Shown piece after piece: positions 1 through 9,316 of a stretch of DNA of 59,706 nt. The first letter of the stretch is position 1, and each line of letters begins with the position of its first letter. The translations under genes were made by a program, and so were the position numbers. Under the pieces are notes generated by a model. The model saw only the letters and a program-made list of their open reading frames with translations. It ran no database searches and was not told the DNA's origin. Source of the DNA: Lysobacteraceae bacterium PS02340. GTDB lineage: Bacteria; Pseudomonadota; Gammaproteobacteria; Xanthomonadales; Xanthomonadaceae. Where the stretch lies: contig JASCOC010000018.1 of NCBI GenBank assembly GCA_029959605.1, forward strand, positions 1 through 59,706, in the 5' to 3' direction.

Positions 1-132
1 TTTCCCCAAATAAACCCAACCCACCCGCGGGGGTACCGGGGGGGGGGGGCGCGGGGCGCCCCCCCACCGAACCATGCGCCCGGGTGCCGGGCGCATGGCG
101 TTCTGCAAGCCCTGCCGTTCAATGGAATCCAC
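1..132. other. Contig edge, low-complexity G/C runs, no gene
   Basis: The first ~75 bases contain runs of ten G and seven C and look like poor-quality contig-edge sequence. No convincing promoter or ribosome-binding site for the first gene can be assigned here. Confidence 0.6.
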
Positions 133-138
133 GTGTCG

Positions 139-942
139 ATGAACCACCCTGCCTTCCGTGGCGCGCCCGGCGCCCGACACCGCCGCCTGCTGGTGCGCGG
201 CGACGTCCAGCTCGACGTGATCGTCGAAGGTGCCGGTCCCTCGATCGTGCTGCTGCCCTCACTCGGGCGCGATTCAGAGGATTACGACACCGTGGCCGCC
301 GGGCTCGCCGGACACGGGTTTTCGGTCCTGCGACCACAACCGCGCGGGCTGGGGCGCAGCCATGGGCCGATGCTCGATCTGACGTTGCGCGACTACGCCG
401 ACGACATCGCCTTCGTGATCGCCGAGCTGTCGCAGGGACCGGCCGTGATCGTCGGCCATGCCTTCGGCAACTGGGTCGCGCGCATGACCGCCAGCGTGCA
501 TCCGAAGCAGGTGCGCGGGGTGGTGATCGCCGCTGCAGCGGCCAAGCGCTATCCAGCGCAGCTGACGGCCAGCATCCAACGCATCGTCGACCCGACAGTC
601 GGCGATGCGGAGCGTCTGCAGCATCTGGAGTCGACGTTCTTCGCGCCGGGCAACGATGCGACCGTCTGGCTGACCGGCTGGCACGAATACGTGCGCGACA
701 GCCAGTTCGCCGCGCACAAGGCCACGCCGCAGGGCGACTGGTGGGCCGCGGGTGACGTGCCGTTGCTCGACCTGCAGGCCGCGGACGATCCGTTCAAGCC
801 CGCCGACAAGCGGGAGGAATTGCGTGACGAACTCGGCCCGCGTGTCTCGATCGCATGCATCGAGCGCGCGAGCCACGCATTGATCCCCGAGCAACCGGAA
901 CGCGTCGTCGAGGAAGTCGTGCGCTGGGTCCGGACGCTGTGA
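139..942 (+). CDS. Alpha/beta-hydrolase-fold protein lacking the nucleophile serine
   Basis: About 267 residues with the alpha/beta-hydrolase layout. There is an oxyanion-loop region (LLPSLGRDSEDY), a nucleophile elbow near residue 108, a likely acid in AADDPFKP, and a C-terminal histidine in RASHALIPEQPE. The elbow reads VIVGHAFGNW, so alanine stands where GHSxG would carry the catalytic serine. A family such as enol-lactonases (PcaD) is suggested by the neighbouring thiolase, but with this elbow ordinary serine hydrolysis is doubtful. It may be a non-hydrolytic or lyase-type member. ATG at 139 is preferred over the in-frame GTG at 133. It is followed 42 bp later by the thiolase, probably in the same operon. 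Confidence 0.8.
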   Translation: MNHPAFRGAPGARHRRLLVRGDVQLDVIVEGAGPSIVLLPSLGRDSEDYDTVAAGLAGHGFSVLRPQPRGLGRSHGPMLDLTLRDYADDIAFVIAELSQGPAVIVGHAFGNWVARMTASVHPKQVRGVVIAAAAAKRYPAQLTASIQRIVDPTVGDAERLQHLESTFFAPGNDATVWLTGWHEYVRDSQFAAHKATPQGDWWAAGDVPLLDLQAADDPFKPADKREELRDELGPRVSIACIERASHALIPEQPERVVEEVVRWVRTL

Positions 943-984
943 TGCACGTCGGCGCGATCCCAACCCGAACGAGGTACGCACGTG

Positions 985-2190
985 ATGCATGAGGTTTTCA
1001 TCTGCGATGCGGTGCGCACGCCGATAGGTCGCTACGGCGGTGGCCTGGCGCCGGTGCGTGCCGACGACCTGGCCGCGCTGCCGCTGCGGGCCCTGATGCA
1101 GCGCAACCCGCAGGTCGACTGGTCGCGGCTCGATGAGGTGTTCCTCGGCTGCGCGAACCAGTCCGGCGAGGACAACCGCAACGTCGCACGAATGGCCGCG
1201 CTGCTGGCCGGCCTGCCGGTCGAAGTGCCGGGCGTGACCGTCAATCGTCTCTGCGCGTCGGGCATGGACGCCGTGGGCGCCGCGTTCCGCGCGATCGCCA
1301 GCGGCGAACTCGAATTGGCGATCGCCGGCGGCGTGGAATCGATGTCGCGTGCCCCGTTCGTCATGGGCAAGGCCGAGACCGCGTTCGGGCGCACCCAGGT
1401 GCTGGAAGACACGACGATGGGCTGGCGGTTCGTGAATCCGGCGCTCACCGCTTTGTATGGCACTGAAACGATGCCGCAGACCGGCGACAACGTGGCCGCC
1501 GATCATGGCGTGTCGCGCGCGGACCAGGATGCATTCGCGCTGCGCAGCCAGCAGCGCGCCGCGCGTGCGCAGGCGGCCGGATTCTTCGCCGACGAGATCG
1601 TTCCGGTGGAGGTCGGCACGCGCAAGGGCACGACGATCGTCGATCGCGACGAGCATCCGCGGGCCGACACCACGCTCGAGGCCTTGCAGAAGCTCAAGCC
1701 GGTCAACGGCCCCGACCGCAGCGTGACCGCCGGCAACGCATCGGGCATCAACGACGGCGCAGCCGCGATGATCCTCGCCTCGGCGGGTGCGGTGCGGGCT
1801 CATGGCCTGACGCCGCGCGGTCGCGTGCTGGGCATGACCAGCGCCGGCGTCGCCCCGCGTGTCATGGGCATCGGGCCGGTGCCTGCCGTCCGCAGGCTCT
1901 GCGCGCGTCTGCAGATGTCCGTGGCGGACTTCGATGTCGTGGAACTCAACGAGGCCTTCGCCAGTCAGAGCCTGGCGGTACTGCGCACACTCGGACTCGC
2001 CGACGATGCGCCCCAGGTCAATCCGAACGGCGGCGCGATCGCACTCGGCCATCCGCTCGGCATGAGCGGCGCGCGCCTGGTGCTGACCGCGTTGCATCAG
2101 CTCGAAGTGCAGCAGGGCGATCGGGCCCTGGCCACGATGTGCGTCGGTGTCGGCCAGGGCGTGGCCCTGGCGATCGAGCGTGTCCGATGA
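985..2190 (+). CDS. pcaF: Thiolase, 3-oxoadipyl-CoA / acetyl-CoA acyltransferase type
   Basis: A 401-residue thiolase that would cleave a 3-oxoacyl-CoA (in the PcaF subgroup, 3-oxoadipyl-CoA to succinyl-CoA and acetyl-CoA). The acyl-accepting cysteine is Cys90 in NRLCASGMDAVG. The C-terminal catalytic motifs are GGAIALGHPLGMSGAR and MCVGVGQG. The N-terminus (CDAVRTPIGRYGG) and the segment LGCANQSGEDNRNVARM are typical of PcaF/PaaJ-like thiolases. The length matches the family. No other beta-ketoadipate gene is recognisable nearby, so the substrate could equally be another 3-oxoacyl-CoA. ATG at 985 directly follows an in-frame GTG at 982. Confidence 0.85.
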   Translation: MHEVFICDAVRTPIGRYGGGLAPVRADDLAALPLRALMQRNPQVDWSRLDEVFLGCANQSGEDNRNVARMAALLAGLPVEVPGVTVNRLCASGMDAVGAAFRAIASGELELAIAGGVESMSRAPFVMGKAETAFGRTQVLEDTTMGWRFVNPALTALYGTETMPQTGDNVAADHGVSRADQDAFALRSQQRAARAQAAGFFADEIVPVEVGTRKGTTIVDRDEHPRADTTLEALQKLKPVNGPDRSVTAGNASGINDGAAAMILASAGAVRAHGLTPRGRVLGMTSAGVAPRVMGIGPVPAVRRLCARLQMSVADFDVVELNEAFASQSLAVLRTLGLADDAPQVNPNGGAIALGHPLGMSGARLVLTALHQLEVQQGDRALATMCVGVGQGVALAIERVR

Positions 2191-2230
2191 CATGCGTGCC
2201 GTACCCCATCCGCAATCTGGATCCAATGTC

Positions 2231-3199
2231 ATGAACCACCGCACGATCGGCCGCACCGGTGTCCGCGTTTCGCAGCTGTGCTTCGGCACGATGTCGTTCG
2301 GCTCCTATTCCGACGCCGACGCATCGAAGGCCATGTTCGCGCGCTGCCGCGAGGCCGGCATCAATTTCTTCGACTGCGCGAACTCCTACGCAGGCGGCCG
2401 GTCGGAAGCGATCCTCGGCGCCTGCATCGCCGAATCGAAGTCGCGCGACGACATCGTGCTGGTGTCGAAGGTCTGCCGGCCGATGGGGCCGGGCGTGAAC
2501 GATCGAGGCCTCTCGCGCCATCACATCATGCGCGAGGTGGAACAGAGCCTGCGCCGGCTGCAGACCGACCGCATCGATTTCTACTTCATGCACCACTACG
2601 ACCCGCTGACGCCGGTCGAAGAATCGCTGCGCGCGTTCGACGATCTGCAGCGGCAGGGGAAGATTCTCTACCCGGCGGTCAGCAACTGGGCCGCCTGGCG
2701 CATCGCCAAGGCGCTCGGCATCTCGGAGCGCGAATCACTGGCGCGCTTCGAGCTGGTCCAGCCGATGTACAACCTGGTCAAGCGCCAGGCCGAAGCGGAG
2801 CTGTTTCCGCTGGCCGAGTCGGAGCAACTGGGCGTGATCGTCTACAGCCCGCTCGCCAGCGGCCTGCTGGCCGGCCTGTACGGCGTGGATCGCAAGCCCG
2901 AAACCGGCCGCCTTAACGAGGCGCGTTACTCGCAGCGCTATGCCGACCGCATGAACTACGAAGTGGCCGACCGCTTCACCGCGTTCGCGGCCGAGCACGG
3001 CGTCCATCCGCCTTCGCTGGCAGTGGCCTGGGCGATGTCGCACCCAGCCGTGACTGCGCCGATCATCGGCGCCGAAACCGTCGAACAGCTCGACGGCTAT
3101 CTCGGCGCGCTGGATATCGACCTGACGCCCGAGCTGCGCCAGCAGATCTCCGATCTTTCGTTCGTGCCCGATGTCGGCACCGAACGCACCGTCGACTGA
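2231..3199 (+). CDS. Aldo/keto reductase
   Basis: About 322 residues of an NAD(P)H-dependent aldo/keto reductase with a TIM-barrel fold. The tetrad can be followed: Asp and Tyr in FFDCANSYAGG, Lys in IVLVSKV and His in YFMHHYD. The C-terminal cofactor-binding part contains YSPLASGLLAG and APIIGAETVEQL. The start at 2231 (MNHRTIGRTGVRVSQ) is the usual beginning of the family. The open frame extends upstream to 2147 inside the thiolase gene, but without similarity. Its place between a thiolase and two aldehyde dehydrogenases suggests a role in a catabolic route for a carbonyl compound whose substrate cannot be named. Confidence 0.88.
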   Translation: MNHRTIGRTGVRVSQLCFGTMSFGSYSDADASKAMFARCREAGINFFDCANSYAGGRSEAILGACIAESKSRDDIVLVSKVCRPMGPGVNDRGLSRHHIMREVEQSLRRLQTDRIDFYFMHHYDPLTPVEESLRAFDDLQRQGKILYPAVSNWAAWRIAKALGISERESLARFELVQPMYNLVKRQAEAELFPLAESEQLGVIVYSPLASGLLAGLYGVDRKPETGRLNEARYSQRYADRMNYEVADRFTAFAAEHGVHPPSLAVAWAMSHPAVTAPIIGAETVEQLDGYLGALDIDLTPELRQQISDLSFVPDVGTERTVD

Positions 3200-3263
3200 C
3201 CCGGCGTTCCTCCCCCCCTTCGCCGGTCCGCCGGCGACGCCGTACCGCTCTGAAGGAGTTCCC

Positions 3264-4700
3264 ATGCACAAGACCCACCTGCTCATCGACAACCAGGACG
3301 TCGCGACCGACGACTATCTCGAAGTCCGCGATCCCGGCCGCACCGCCGACATCGTCGGCCTGCTCGCACAGGGCACCGCTGCGCATGTCGACCAGGCCGT
3401 GCAGGCTGCGCATCGCGCGTACGCGGGCTGGCGCGACACGCCGCTGACGCAGCGTCAGGCGCTGCTGACGCAGGCCGCCGATCTGCTCGCGGCCGAAGGC
3501 CCGGGCGTGGCCGAACTGATGGCGCGCGAGTCCGGCATGCTGGTGCCGACCAACAAGGCCGAAGCCGGCATGTCGGCCGCGATCATCCGCGACAACGTCG
3601 ATCTCGCCACGGAATTCCTGAAGACGTTGCAGGTCGAGGACGAGGCCAGCTGGGTCAGCGTCGAGAAGCGCTCGATCGGCGTGATCGCCGGCATCATTCC
3701 TTGGAACGCCCCGATCATCCTGACCATGCGCAAGCTCGCGCCCGCGCTGGTCTGCGGCAACACGCTGGTCCTCAAGCCCGCGCCGACGGCAGCCCTCGGC
3801 CTGTCGGCGCTGCTGAAGAAGATCGCCGCGCTGTTCCCGCCCGGCGTCATCAACGTGGTGCACGGCGGCGCCGAGGTCGGCACGGCGCTGACCACGCATC
3901 CGCTGGTGCGCAAGGTGTCGTTCACCGGTGGCGGCACGGTCGCGAAGGCGATCATGAAAGCCGCAGCGGACAGCATCAAGGGCGTGCAGTTCGAACTCGG
4001 CGGCAACGATCCGGCGATCGTGCTGGCCGATGCGGACCTCGACGACGTGATCCCGAAGATCGTCGGCGGCGTATTCCGGCGCTCGGGCCAGTTCTGCTTC
4101 GCGGTCAAGCGGATCTACGTGCAGCGGCCGATCTACGACGCGTTCTTCGAGAAGTTCATCGCCGAGGTCGACAGGTTCAAGGTCGGGCACCCGCTCGCCG
4201 AGGGCGCGACCTTCGGCCCGGTCAACAACCGCGCGCAGTTCGAGTATCTGCAGGGTCTGGCCGAGCGCACCCGCGCCGCCGGCGCCGAGGTGATCGAACT
4301 GGGCAGCAAGCTCGACGCCAGCACCTGGGACGACGGCTACTACCTGCTGCCGGCCGTGGTGAAGCACGCGGCGCCGGATCTGGAGGTCGTGGTCAACGAG
4401 CAGTTCGGTCCGATCATCCCGATCGTCGCCTTCGACGATGTGGAAGAGGCCATCCGTCTCGCCAACGACAGCGAGCTGGGTCTGGCGTCCAGTGTCTGGT
4501 CGCGCGATGCGGATCAGGCCGTCGCGATCGCCAGTCGCATCGAGGCCGGCATGACCTTCATCAACAATGCCGGCACGTCGCGCATCGGCCAGAAGAACAG
4601 CCCGTTCGGTGGCGTGAAGCAGAGCGGCATCGGCCGCGAGAGTTCGGAAGTCGGCCTGTCCGAGTACGTGGAGTACCACGCCATCAACTTCCACAAGTGA
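3264..4700 (+). CDS. Aldehyde dehydrogenase, copy 1
   Basis: A 478-residue NAD(P)-dependent aldehyde dehydrogenase that oxidises an aldehyde to the acid. The cofactor-binding region has IPWNAPI and KPAPTAA. The general base is Glu244 in FELGGNDP and the catalytic thiol is Cys278 in SGQFCFAVKR. The family ending PFGGVKQSGIGRE is present. ATG at 3264 has an AAGGAG ribosome-binding site seven bases upstream, so the longer frame starting at 3171 is not used. The next gene is a close paralogue with the same N-terminal block (LIDNQDVxTxDYLEVRDPGR), so the pair arose by tandem duplication. Confidence 0.92.
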   Translation: MHKTHLLIDNQDVATDDYLEVRDPGRTADIVGLLAQGTAAHVDQAVQAAHRAYAGWRDTPLTQRQALLTQAADLLAAEGPGVAELMARESGMLVPTNKAEAGMSAAIIRDNVDLATEFLKTLQVEDEASWVSVEKRSIGVIAGIIPWNAPIILTMRKLAPALVCGNTLVLKPAPTAALGLSALLKKIAALFPPGVINVVHGGAEVGTALTTHPLVRKVSFTGGGTVAKAIMKAAADSIKGVQFELGGNDPAIVLADADLDDVIPKIVGGVFRRSGQFCFAVKRIYVQRPIYDAFFEKFIAEVDRFKVGHPLAEGATFGPVNNRAQFEYLQGLAERTRAAGAEVIELGSKLDASTWDDGYYLLPAVVKHAAPDLEVVVNEQFGPIIPIVAFDDVEEAIRLANDSELGLASSVWSRDADQAVAIASRIEAGMTFINNAGTSRIGQKNSPFGGVKQSGIGRESSEVGLSEYVEYHAINFHK

Positions 4701-4726
4701 GCGGACCGGTCGCAGGAGACACACGC

Positions 4727-6169
4727 ATGCATATCCCCACGCTTCAACTGCTGATCGACAACCAGGATGTCGAGACCAGCGACTATCTCGAGGTCCGCGA
4801 TCCGGGCCGCTTCGCCGATGTCGTCGGTCGCGCTGCGCAGGCCGACGCGAGCCACGTCGATCTCGCGGTTCAGGCCGCGCATCGCGCGTTTCCGGGTTGG
4901 GCGGCGACCCCGTTGGAATCGCGCATCGAGCGCGTGCTCGCGGTCGCCGATCTGCTCGAATCGATAGTCGACGAACTGGTGCCGATCGTCGTCGCCGAGT
5001 CCGGCCTGCTGCCGCAGGAAATCCGCATGGAGATCGCCGGCTCCGCATTCGCCACCCGCGACAATGTCGATGCCGCCCGCGTGTTCCTGCAGGTCAAACG
5101 CGTCGAGGACGACACCAGCTGGGTGACGGTCGAGAAGAAGCCGGTCGGCGTGATCGCGGGCTTCGTGCCGTGGAACGCGCCGATCGTGCTGATGATCCGC
5201 AAGCTCGCGCCCGCACTGGTCTGCGGCAACACCATCGTCATCAAGACACCGCCGACGACGCCGCTCGGCGTGGGCACGCTGCTCAAGCGCGCGGCCGCAC
5301 TGTTCCCGCCGGGCGTCATCAACGTGCTGCACGGTGGCAGCGACACCGGCTCGGCGCTGGTCGCGCATCCGCTGGTGCGCAAGATCTCGTTCACCGGCGG
5401 CGGCAAGGCGGCAACGGCGATCATGAAAAGTGCCGCCGATACCATCAAGGGCGTGCAGTTCGAGCTGGGCGGCAACGATCCGGCGATCGTGCTCGACGAC
5501 ATGGATCTCGATGCGCAGATACCGACGCTGGTCGCCGGTACCTTCCATCGTTCGGGTCAGTTCTGCTTCGCGGTCAAGCGCATCTACGTCCCGCGCGCCA
5601 TCTACGACACCTTCTTCGAGAAGTTCAGCGCGCAGGTCGCGAAGTTCCGCATCGGCCATCCGCTCGATCCGCGCACCACGTTCGGTCCGGTCAACAACGC
5701 GGCGCAGTACCGCTACGTGCAGGACCTCGTGGCCCGGGTGAAGGACAGCAGTGCGACGGTCGTGGAGCTCGGCGAGCCGGTCGATCCCGACACCTGGCAG
5801 GACGGCTACTACCTGCGTCCGGTGCTGGTGAAGCATCCGACGCCGGATCAGGAGATCGTCACCTGTGAACAGTTCGGCCCCGTGGTGCCTGTGATTCCGT
5901 ACGACAGCGAGGATGACGTCATCGCGATGGCCAACGACAGCGAGTACGGCCTGGGCTCCAGCATCTGGAGCACGAATTTCGAACGTGCGGTCGGCATGGC
6001 GCGGCGCATCGAGGCTGGCATGACCTACATCAACAAGAACGCACAGTCGCGCCTCGGGCGTCGCTACATGCCGTTCGGCGGCGTGAAGCAGAGCGGCATC
6101 GGCACGGAGAACGGCGAACTCGGCCTGGCCGATTACGTCGAGTACCACGCGATCAACTTCCACACATGA
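4727..6169 (+). CDS. Aldehyde dehydrogenase, copy 2
   Basis: A 480-residue paralogue of the preceding enzyme, with catalytic Glu246 (FELGGNDP) and Cys280 (SGQFCFAVKR) at the same 34-residue spacing. The start at 4727 has a CAGGAG ribosome-binding site upstream. The frame is open far upstream through copy 1, but that part is antisense to nothing and simply out of frame. Differences from copy 1 cluster in the first 130 residues and near the end (RLGRRYMPFGGVKQSG), which would affect the substrate channel rather than chemistry. Its stop codon overlaps a possible ATG for the next gene (ATGA at 6166), suggesting one transcript. Confidence 0.92.
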   Translation: MHIPTLQLLIDNQDVETSDYLEVRDPGRFADVVGRAAQADASHVDLAVQAAHRAFPGWAATPLESRIERVLAVADLLESIVDELVPIVVAESGLLPQEIRMEIAGSAFATRDNVDAARVFLQVKRVEDDTSWVTVEKKPVGVIAGFVPWNAPIVLMIRKLAPALVCGNTIVIKTPPTTPLGVGTLLKRAAALFPPGVINVLHGGSDTGSALVAHPLVRKISFTGGGKAATAIMKSAADTIKGVQFELGGNDPAIVLDDMDLDAQIPTLVAGTFHRSGQFCFAVKRIYVPRAIYDTFFEKFSAQVAKFRIGHPLDPRTTFGPVNNAAQYRYVQDLVARVKDSSATVVELGEPVDPDTWQDGYYLRPVLVKHPTPDQEIVTCEQFGPVVPVIPYDSEDDVIAMANDSEYGLGSSIWSTNFERAVGMARRIEAGMTYINKNAQSRLGRRYMPFGGVKQSGIGTENGELGLADYVEYHAINFHT

Positions 6170-6246
6170 ACCAGCTGACCCGTCCCGTGATCGAGACCGC
6201 CCCGGGAGGCGGTGATTCGGGTGCGATGCGTCGCGAGGAGCACGCC

Positions 6247-7014
6247 GTGAGTCGTCATCAACTGCTGCAGGGCAAGACCGCCATCGTGACCGGCGCCGCG
6301 TCGGGGCTGGGCCACGCCATCGCCGCGCTGTTCCATGACCAGGGCGCGCGCGTGATCCTCGCCGATCTCAACGGCGAGGCTGCGGAGGCAGTGGCCGCGA
6401 CGCTCGGCGGGGATGCGCATGCGGTGCAGGCCGATGTCGCCTCGGAAGCCAGCATCCGCGCGCTGGTGGACGCCACGGTGTCGCGCTTCGGTGCGATCGA
6501 TGTGCTGGTGAACTGCGCCGGCGTGCCGCAGGTCTACACCGCGATCGAGGATTTGGACGAGCGCCACTGGGACCGCATCCTCGGCGTCAATGCGAAGTCG
6601 ATCTTCCTGGCCTGCAAGCACGTCGTGCCGCACATGAAACAGGCGGGCGGCGGCACGATCGTCAACATCGGTTCCATCGTCGGCGTGCGTCCCAAGCCGG
6701 GCCAGAACGCCTATTGCGCGTCCAAGGCCGCGACGATCGCGCTGAGCCAGTCGCTCGCGCTGGAGCTGGCGTCGAGCCACATCCGGGTCAACGTCATCAA
6801 CCCGGGCGCGGCGGAAACGCCGATGCTCGGCGGCTTTCTGGATCCGGCCAAGACCACGCTGGAAGATGCCAAGAAGCTGTTCGCCGGGAACATCCCGATG
6901 GGCTCGCTGATCCAGCCCGACGACATCGCCGAAGCGGCGCTCTATCTCGCCTCGTCGCTGTCGAAGCAGGTCACCGGACTGGTGATGAACGTGGACGGCG
7001 GGCGCGGCGTCTGA
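6247..7014 (+). CDS. SDR-family NAD(P)-dependent oxidoreductase
   Basis: A classical short-chain dehydrogenase/reductase of 255 residues from the GTG at 6247, which sits seven bases after GAGGAG. An ATG at 6166 overlapping the previous stop would give 282 residues, but adds 27 residues without family similarity and has no ribosome-binding site. Visible motifs are the cofactor loop GAASGLGHAIA, the NCAG motif, the catalytic Ser in NIGSIVG and YCASK (YxxxK). The ending VTGLVMNVDGGRG is standard. It is the last gene of the dehydrogenase cluster and is followed by a hairpin. Substrate unknown. Confidence 0.88.
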   Translation: MSRHQLLQGKTAIVTGAASGLGHAIAALFHDQGARVILADLNGEAAEAVAATLGGDAHAVQADVASEASIRALVDATVSRFGAIDVLVNCAGVPQVYTAIEDLDERHWDRILGVNAKSIFLACKHVVPHMKQAGGGTIVNIGSIVGVRPKPGQNAYCASKAATIALSQSLALELASSHIRVNVINPGAAETPMLGGFLDPAKTTLEDAKKLFAGNIPMGSLIQPDDIAEAALYLASSLSKQVTGLVMNVDGGRGV

Positions 7015-7024
7015 GGTGACCGCA

Positions 7025-7050
7025 GCATCGCCGGACGCATCCGGCGATGC
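7025..7050. terminator. Perfect 11-bp hairpin between convergent genes
   Basis: GCATCGCCGGA and its exact complement flank a CGCA loop just after the SDR stop and before the end of the convergent SulP gene. There is no T-run on either side, so it may stall polymerase or protect 3' ends rather than act as a classical intrinsic terminator. Confidence 0.5.
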
Positions 7051-7068
7051 TAAGGGACCGCATCGGGC

Positions 7069-8547
7069 TCAGTGCCCGGCAGCAGGACGCGCGCCCGGCT
7101 TGTCGTGCACGCCGAGCCGTTCGACCAGTGTCGCGCTCGCGGCATTGAGGCCGAGCACCTCGACGTCGACGCCGCGTGCGCGCAGCTTCATCACCACGGT
7201 ATCGAGAGCGCCGATCGCGCTGAGATCCCAGAAGTGCGCGTGTGTCAGATCGATCACGACGCGCGGGACCGGTTCCAGCAGATCGAAGGCATCGCCGAAC
7301 GCATTGGCCGACGCGAAGAACACCTGGCCGCGCACCCGGTAACGCCGCGTGCCGTCGGCGTCGAGCGAATCCTCGATATCGAGCAGGCGGCCGACCCGCC
7401 GGGCGAAGAACAGCGCCGACAGCAGTACGCCGGTCAGCACGCCCTTGGCGAGATCGTGCGTGGCCACGGTGACGACGACGGTGCTGAGCATCACTGCGCT
7501 CGATCCGGGCGGATGCCGACGCAGATCCAGCAGCGACTGCCAGCTGAAGGTGCCGATCGAGACCATGATCATCACCGCGACCAGCGCAGCCATCGGAATC
7601 ATGCCGACCCACGGTCCGGCGAACACCACCAGCGCCAGCAGCACGGTGCCGGCGACCATCGACGCCAACCGCCCCCGGCCGCCTGATTTCACGTTGATCA
7701 CCGACTGGCCGATCATCGCGCAGCCCGCCATGCCGCCCAGGAAACCGGTGGCGATGTTGGCCGCGCCCTGGCCCACGCATTCGCGATGCTTGTCGCTGGG
7801 CGTGTCGGTCATGTCGTCGACGATGCGCGCGGTCAGCAGCGATTCCAGCAGGCCGACCACCGCGAGCGTTGCCGACACCGGCAGCACGATGCGCAAGGTC
7901 TCCAGCGTCCACGGCACGTCGGGCAGCAGGAACACCGGCAGGCTGTCCGGCAGCGCGCCCATGTCGGACACCGTGCGCACGTCGATCCCCATTGCGGCGA
8001 CGAGCACCGTCATCGCGACGATCGCCACCAGCGGCGACGGGACCGCGCGGGTGATGCGTGGCAGTCCGTAGATGATCGCCAGCGCCGCCGCGCACAGCGC
8101 GTAGACCGTCCACGGCATGCCGACCAGTTCCGGCAGCTGCGCGGCGAAGATCAGGATCGCCAGCGCGTTCACGAATCCGGTGATCACCGAACGCGAGACG
8201 AAACGCATCAGCGATGCCAGCTTCAGCACGCCGGCGAGGATCTGGAATGCGCCAGCGAGCAGGGTCGCGACCAGCAGGTACTGCAGGCCGTGATCGCGCA
8301 CCAGGGTCACCATCACCAGCGCCATCGCGCCGGTGGCGGCGGAAATCATGGCGGGGCGGCCGCCGACGATCGCGGTGACCACCGCCATCGAGAACGAGGC
8401 GTAGAGGCCGACGCGCGGATCGACGCCGGCGATGATCGAGAACGCGATCGCTTCGGGAATCAGTGCGAGCGCAACGACGAGTCCGGCGAGCACGTCGCCG
8501 CGGACATTGCCGAACCATTGCTGGCGCAGCGGAATCTTGGGATGCAT
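7069..8547 (-). CDS. SulP-family inorganic anion transporter with STAS domain
   Basis: A 492-residue inner-membrane transporter. The N-terminal ~370 residues hold many hydrophobic helices with the SulP signature region ([25 protein letters not shown] and GLYASF). The C-terminal ~110 residues form a STAS domain ([33 protein letters not shown]). Members move sulfate, bicarbonate or other anions, and the sequence alone does not decide which. It is shorter than sulfate permeases of ~560 residues, closer to bicarbonate-type members. The start at 8547 ([14 protein letters not shown]) fits the family. Confidence 0.88.
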   Translation of the reverse strand: MHPKIPLRQQWFGNVRGDVLAGLVVALALIPEAIAFSIIAGVDPRVGLYASFSMAVVTAIVGGRPAMISAATGAMALVMVTLVRDHGLQYLLVATLLAGAFQILAGVLKLASLMRFVSRSVITGFVNALAILIFAAQLPELVGMPWTVYALCAAALAIIYGLPRITRAVPSPLVAIVAMTVLVAAMGIDVRTVSDMGALPDSLPVFLLPDVPWTLETLRIVLPVSATLAVVGLLESLLTARIVDDMTDTPSDKHRECVGQGAANIATGFLGGMAGCAMIGQSVINVKSGGRGRLASMVAGTVLLALVVFAGPWVGMIPMAALVAVMIMVSIGTFSWQSLLDLRRHPPGSSAVMLSTVVVTVATHDLAKGVLTGVLLSALFFARRVGRLLDIEDSLDADGTRRYRVRGQVFFASANAFGDAFDLLEPVPRVVIDLTHAHFWDLSAIGALDTVVMKLRARGVDVEVLGLNAASATLVERLGVHDKPGARPAAGH

Positions 8548-8723
8548 GGGAAAGCCCTGGCGTGGCCGGACACACGCAGGTGTCCGGCGGAATGACGGTC
8601 GTTGGCATAGCGCGGCGTCGCCCGGTGGGCGGCGCGGAAGCGGCGGCTATGGTGGCGTGGTCGTCATCGGAGGCAGGGCGGGTGACGCAAGGGCGCGCAG
8701 TCTAGCGCAGGCGGTGGCGGCGC

Positions 8724-9191
8724 TCAGTCCTCGCCGATGTCTTCGTTCCAGACCTCGGGATGCGCGGCGATGAAACCGCCGAGCAGGTCCACGCATGCCT
8801 GGCTCTGCATGTCGATCACTTTGACCCCGGCTTCGCGCAGCCACTCGATGCCGCCCTGGAAGGTCACCGATTCGCCGACGACCACGGTGCCGATGCCGAA
8901 CTGGCGCACCAGGCCGCTGCAGTACCAGCACGGCGCCAGGGTCGTGACCATGATCGTGTCGCGGTAGGAACGCTGGCGTCCGGCCTTGCGGAAGGCATCG
9001 GTTTCGCCGTGGATCGACGGATCGCTTTCCTGCACGCGCCGGTTGTGGCCGCAGCCGAGCAGGCGGCCGTCCTGGTGATACAGCGCGGCACCGATCGGGA
9101 TGCCGCCTTCCGCGAGGCCCTGCCGGGCTTCGGCGATGGCGGTGTCGAGCAGGGCGCGGTAGTCGGGCGTGGCGATCATGCAGGCGGTCAT
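8724..9191 (-). CDS. Cytosine deaminase of the yeast (Fcy1) type
   Basis: A 155-residue zinc deaminase. The zinc site is His-Gly-Glu in SIHGETDAF plus Cys pairs in LAPCWYCSG (PCxxC). The C-terminal part ([11 protein letters not shown] and the ending [11 protein letters not shown]) resembles yeast cytosine deaminase, which ends in a similar WxEDIGE. It probably converts cytosine to uracil in pyrimidine salvage, unlike the unrelated amidohydrolase CodA of E. coli. ATG codons at 9191 and 9179 are both possible. Longer starts add residues without similarity. It is transcribed toward the SulP gene with a 176-bp gap and divergently from the TerC-family gene. Confidence 0.85.
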   Translation of the reverse strand: MTACMIATPDYRALLDTAIAEARQGLAEGGIPIGAALYHQDGRLLGCGHNRRVQESDPSIHGETDAFRKAGRQRSYRDTIMVTTLAPCWYCSGLVRQFGIGTVVVGESVTFQGGIEWLREAGVKVIDMQSQACVDLLGGFIAAHPEVWNEDIGED

Positions 9192-9316
9192 CGGAACATC
9201 GGGCCCGCGAGTCTGCCTGTCGCGCTCGTCGCGGTCGAGCGTGAGACGCCGCGGCAACTTCTTAACGAGCGCGTGGCAGAATCCGTGGCCCCCAAAAGCG
9301 CGATGCAAGAACACCT

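Noticed and set aside
274..2289. A 671-codon minus-strand frame over the hydrolase and thiolase genes
   Set aside because: High-GC shadow frame, Arg/His-rich with no family similarity, lying opposite two recognisable genes.
3063..5048. A 661-codon minus-strand frame over the aldehyde dehydrogenases
   Set aside because: Antisense to well-supported enzymes and of biased composition, so not a gene.
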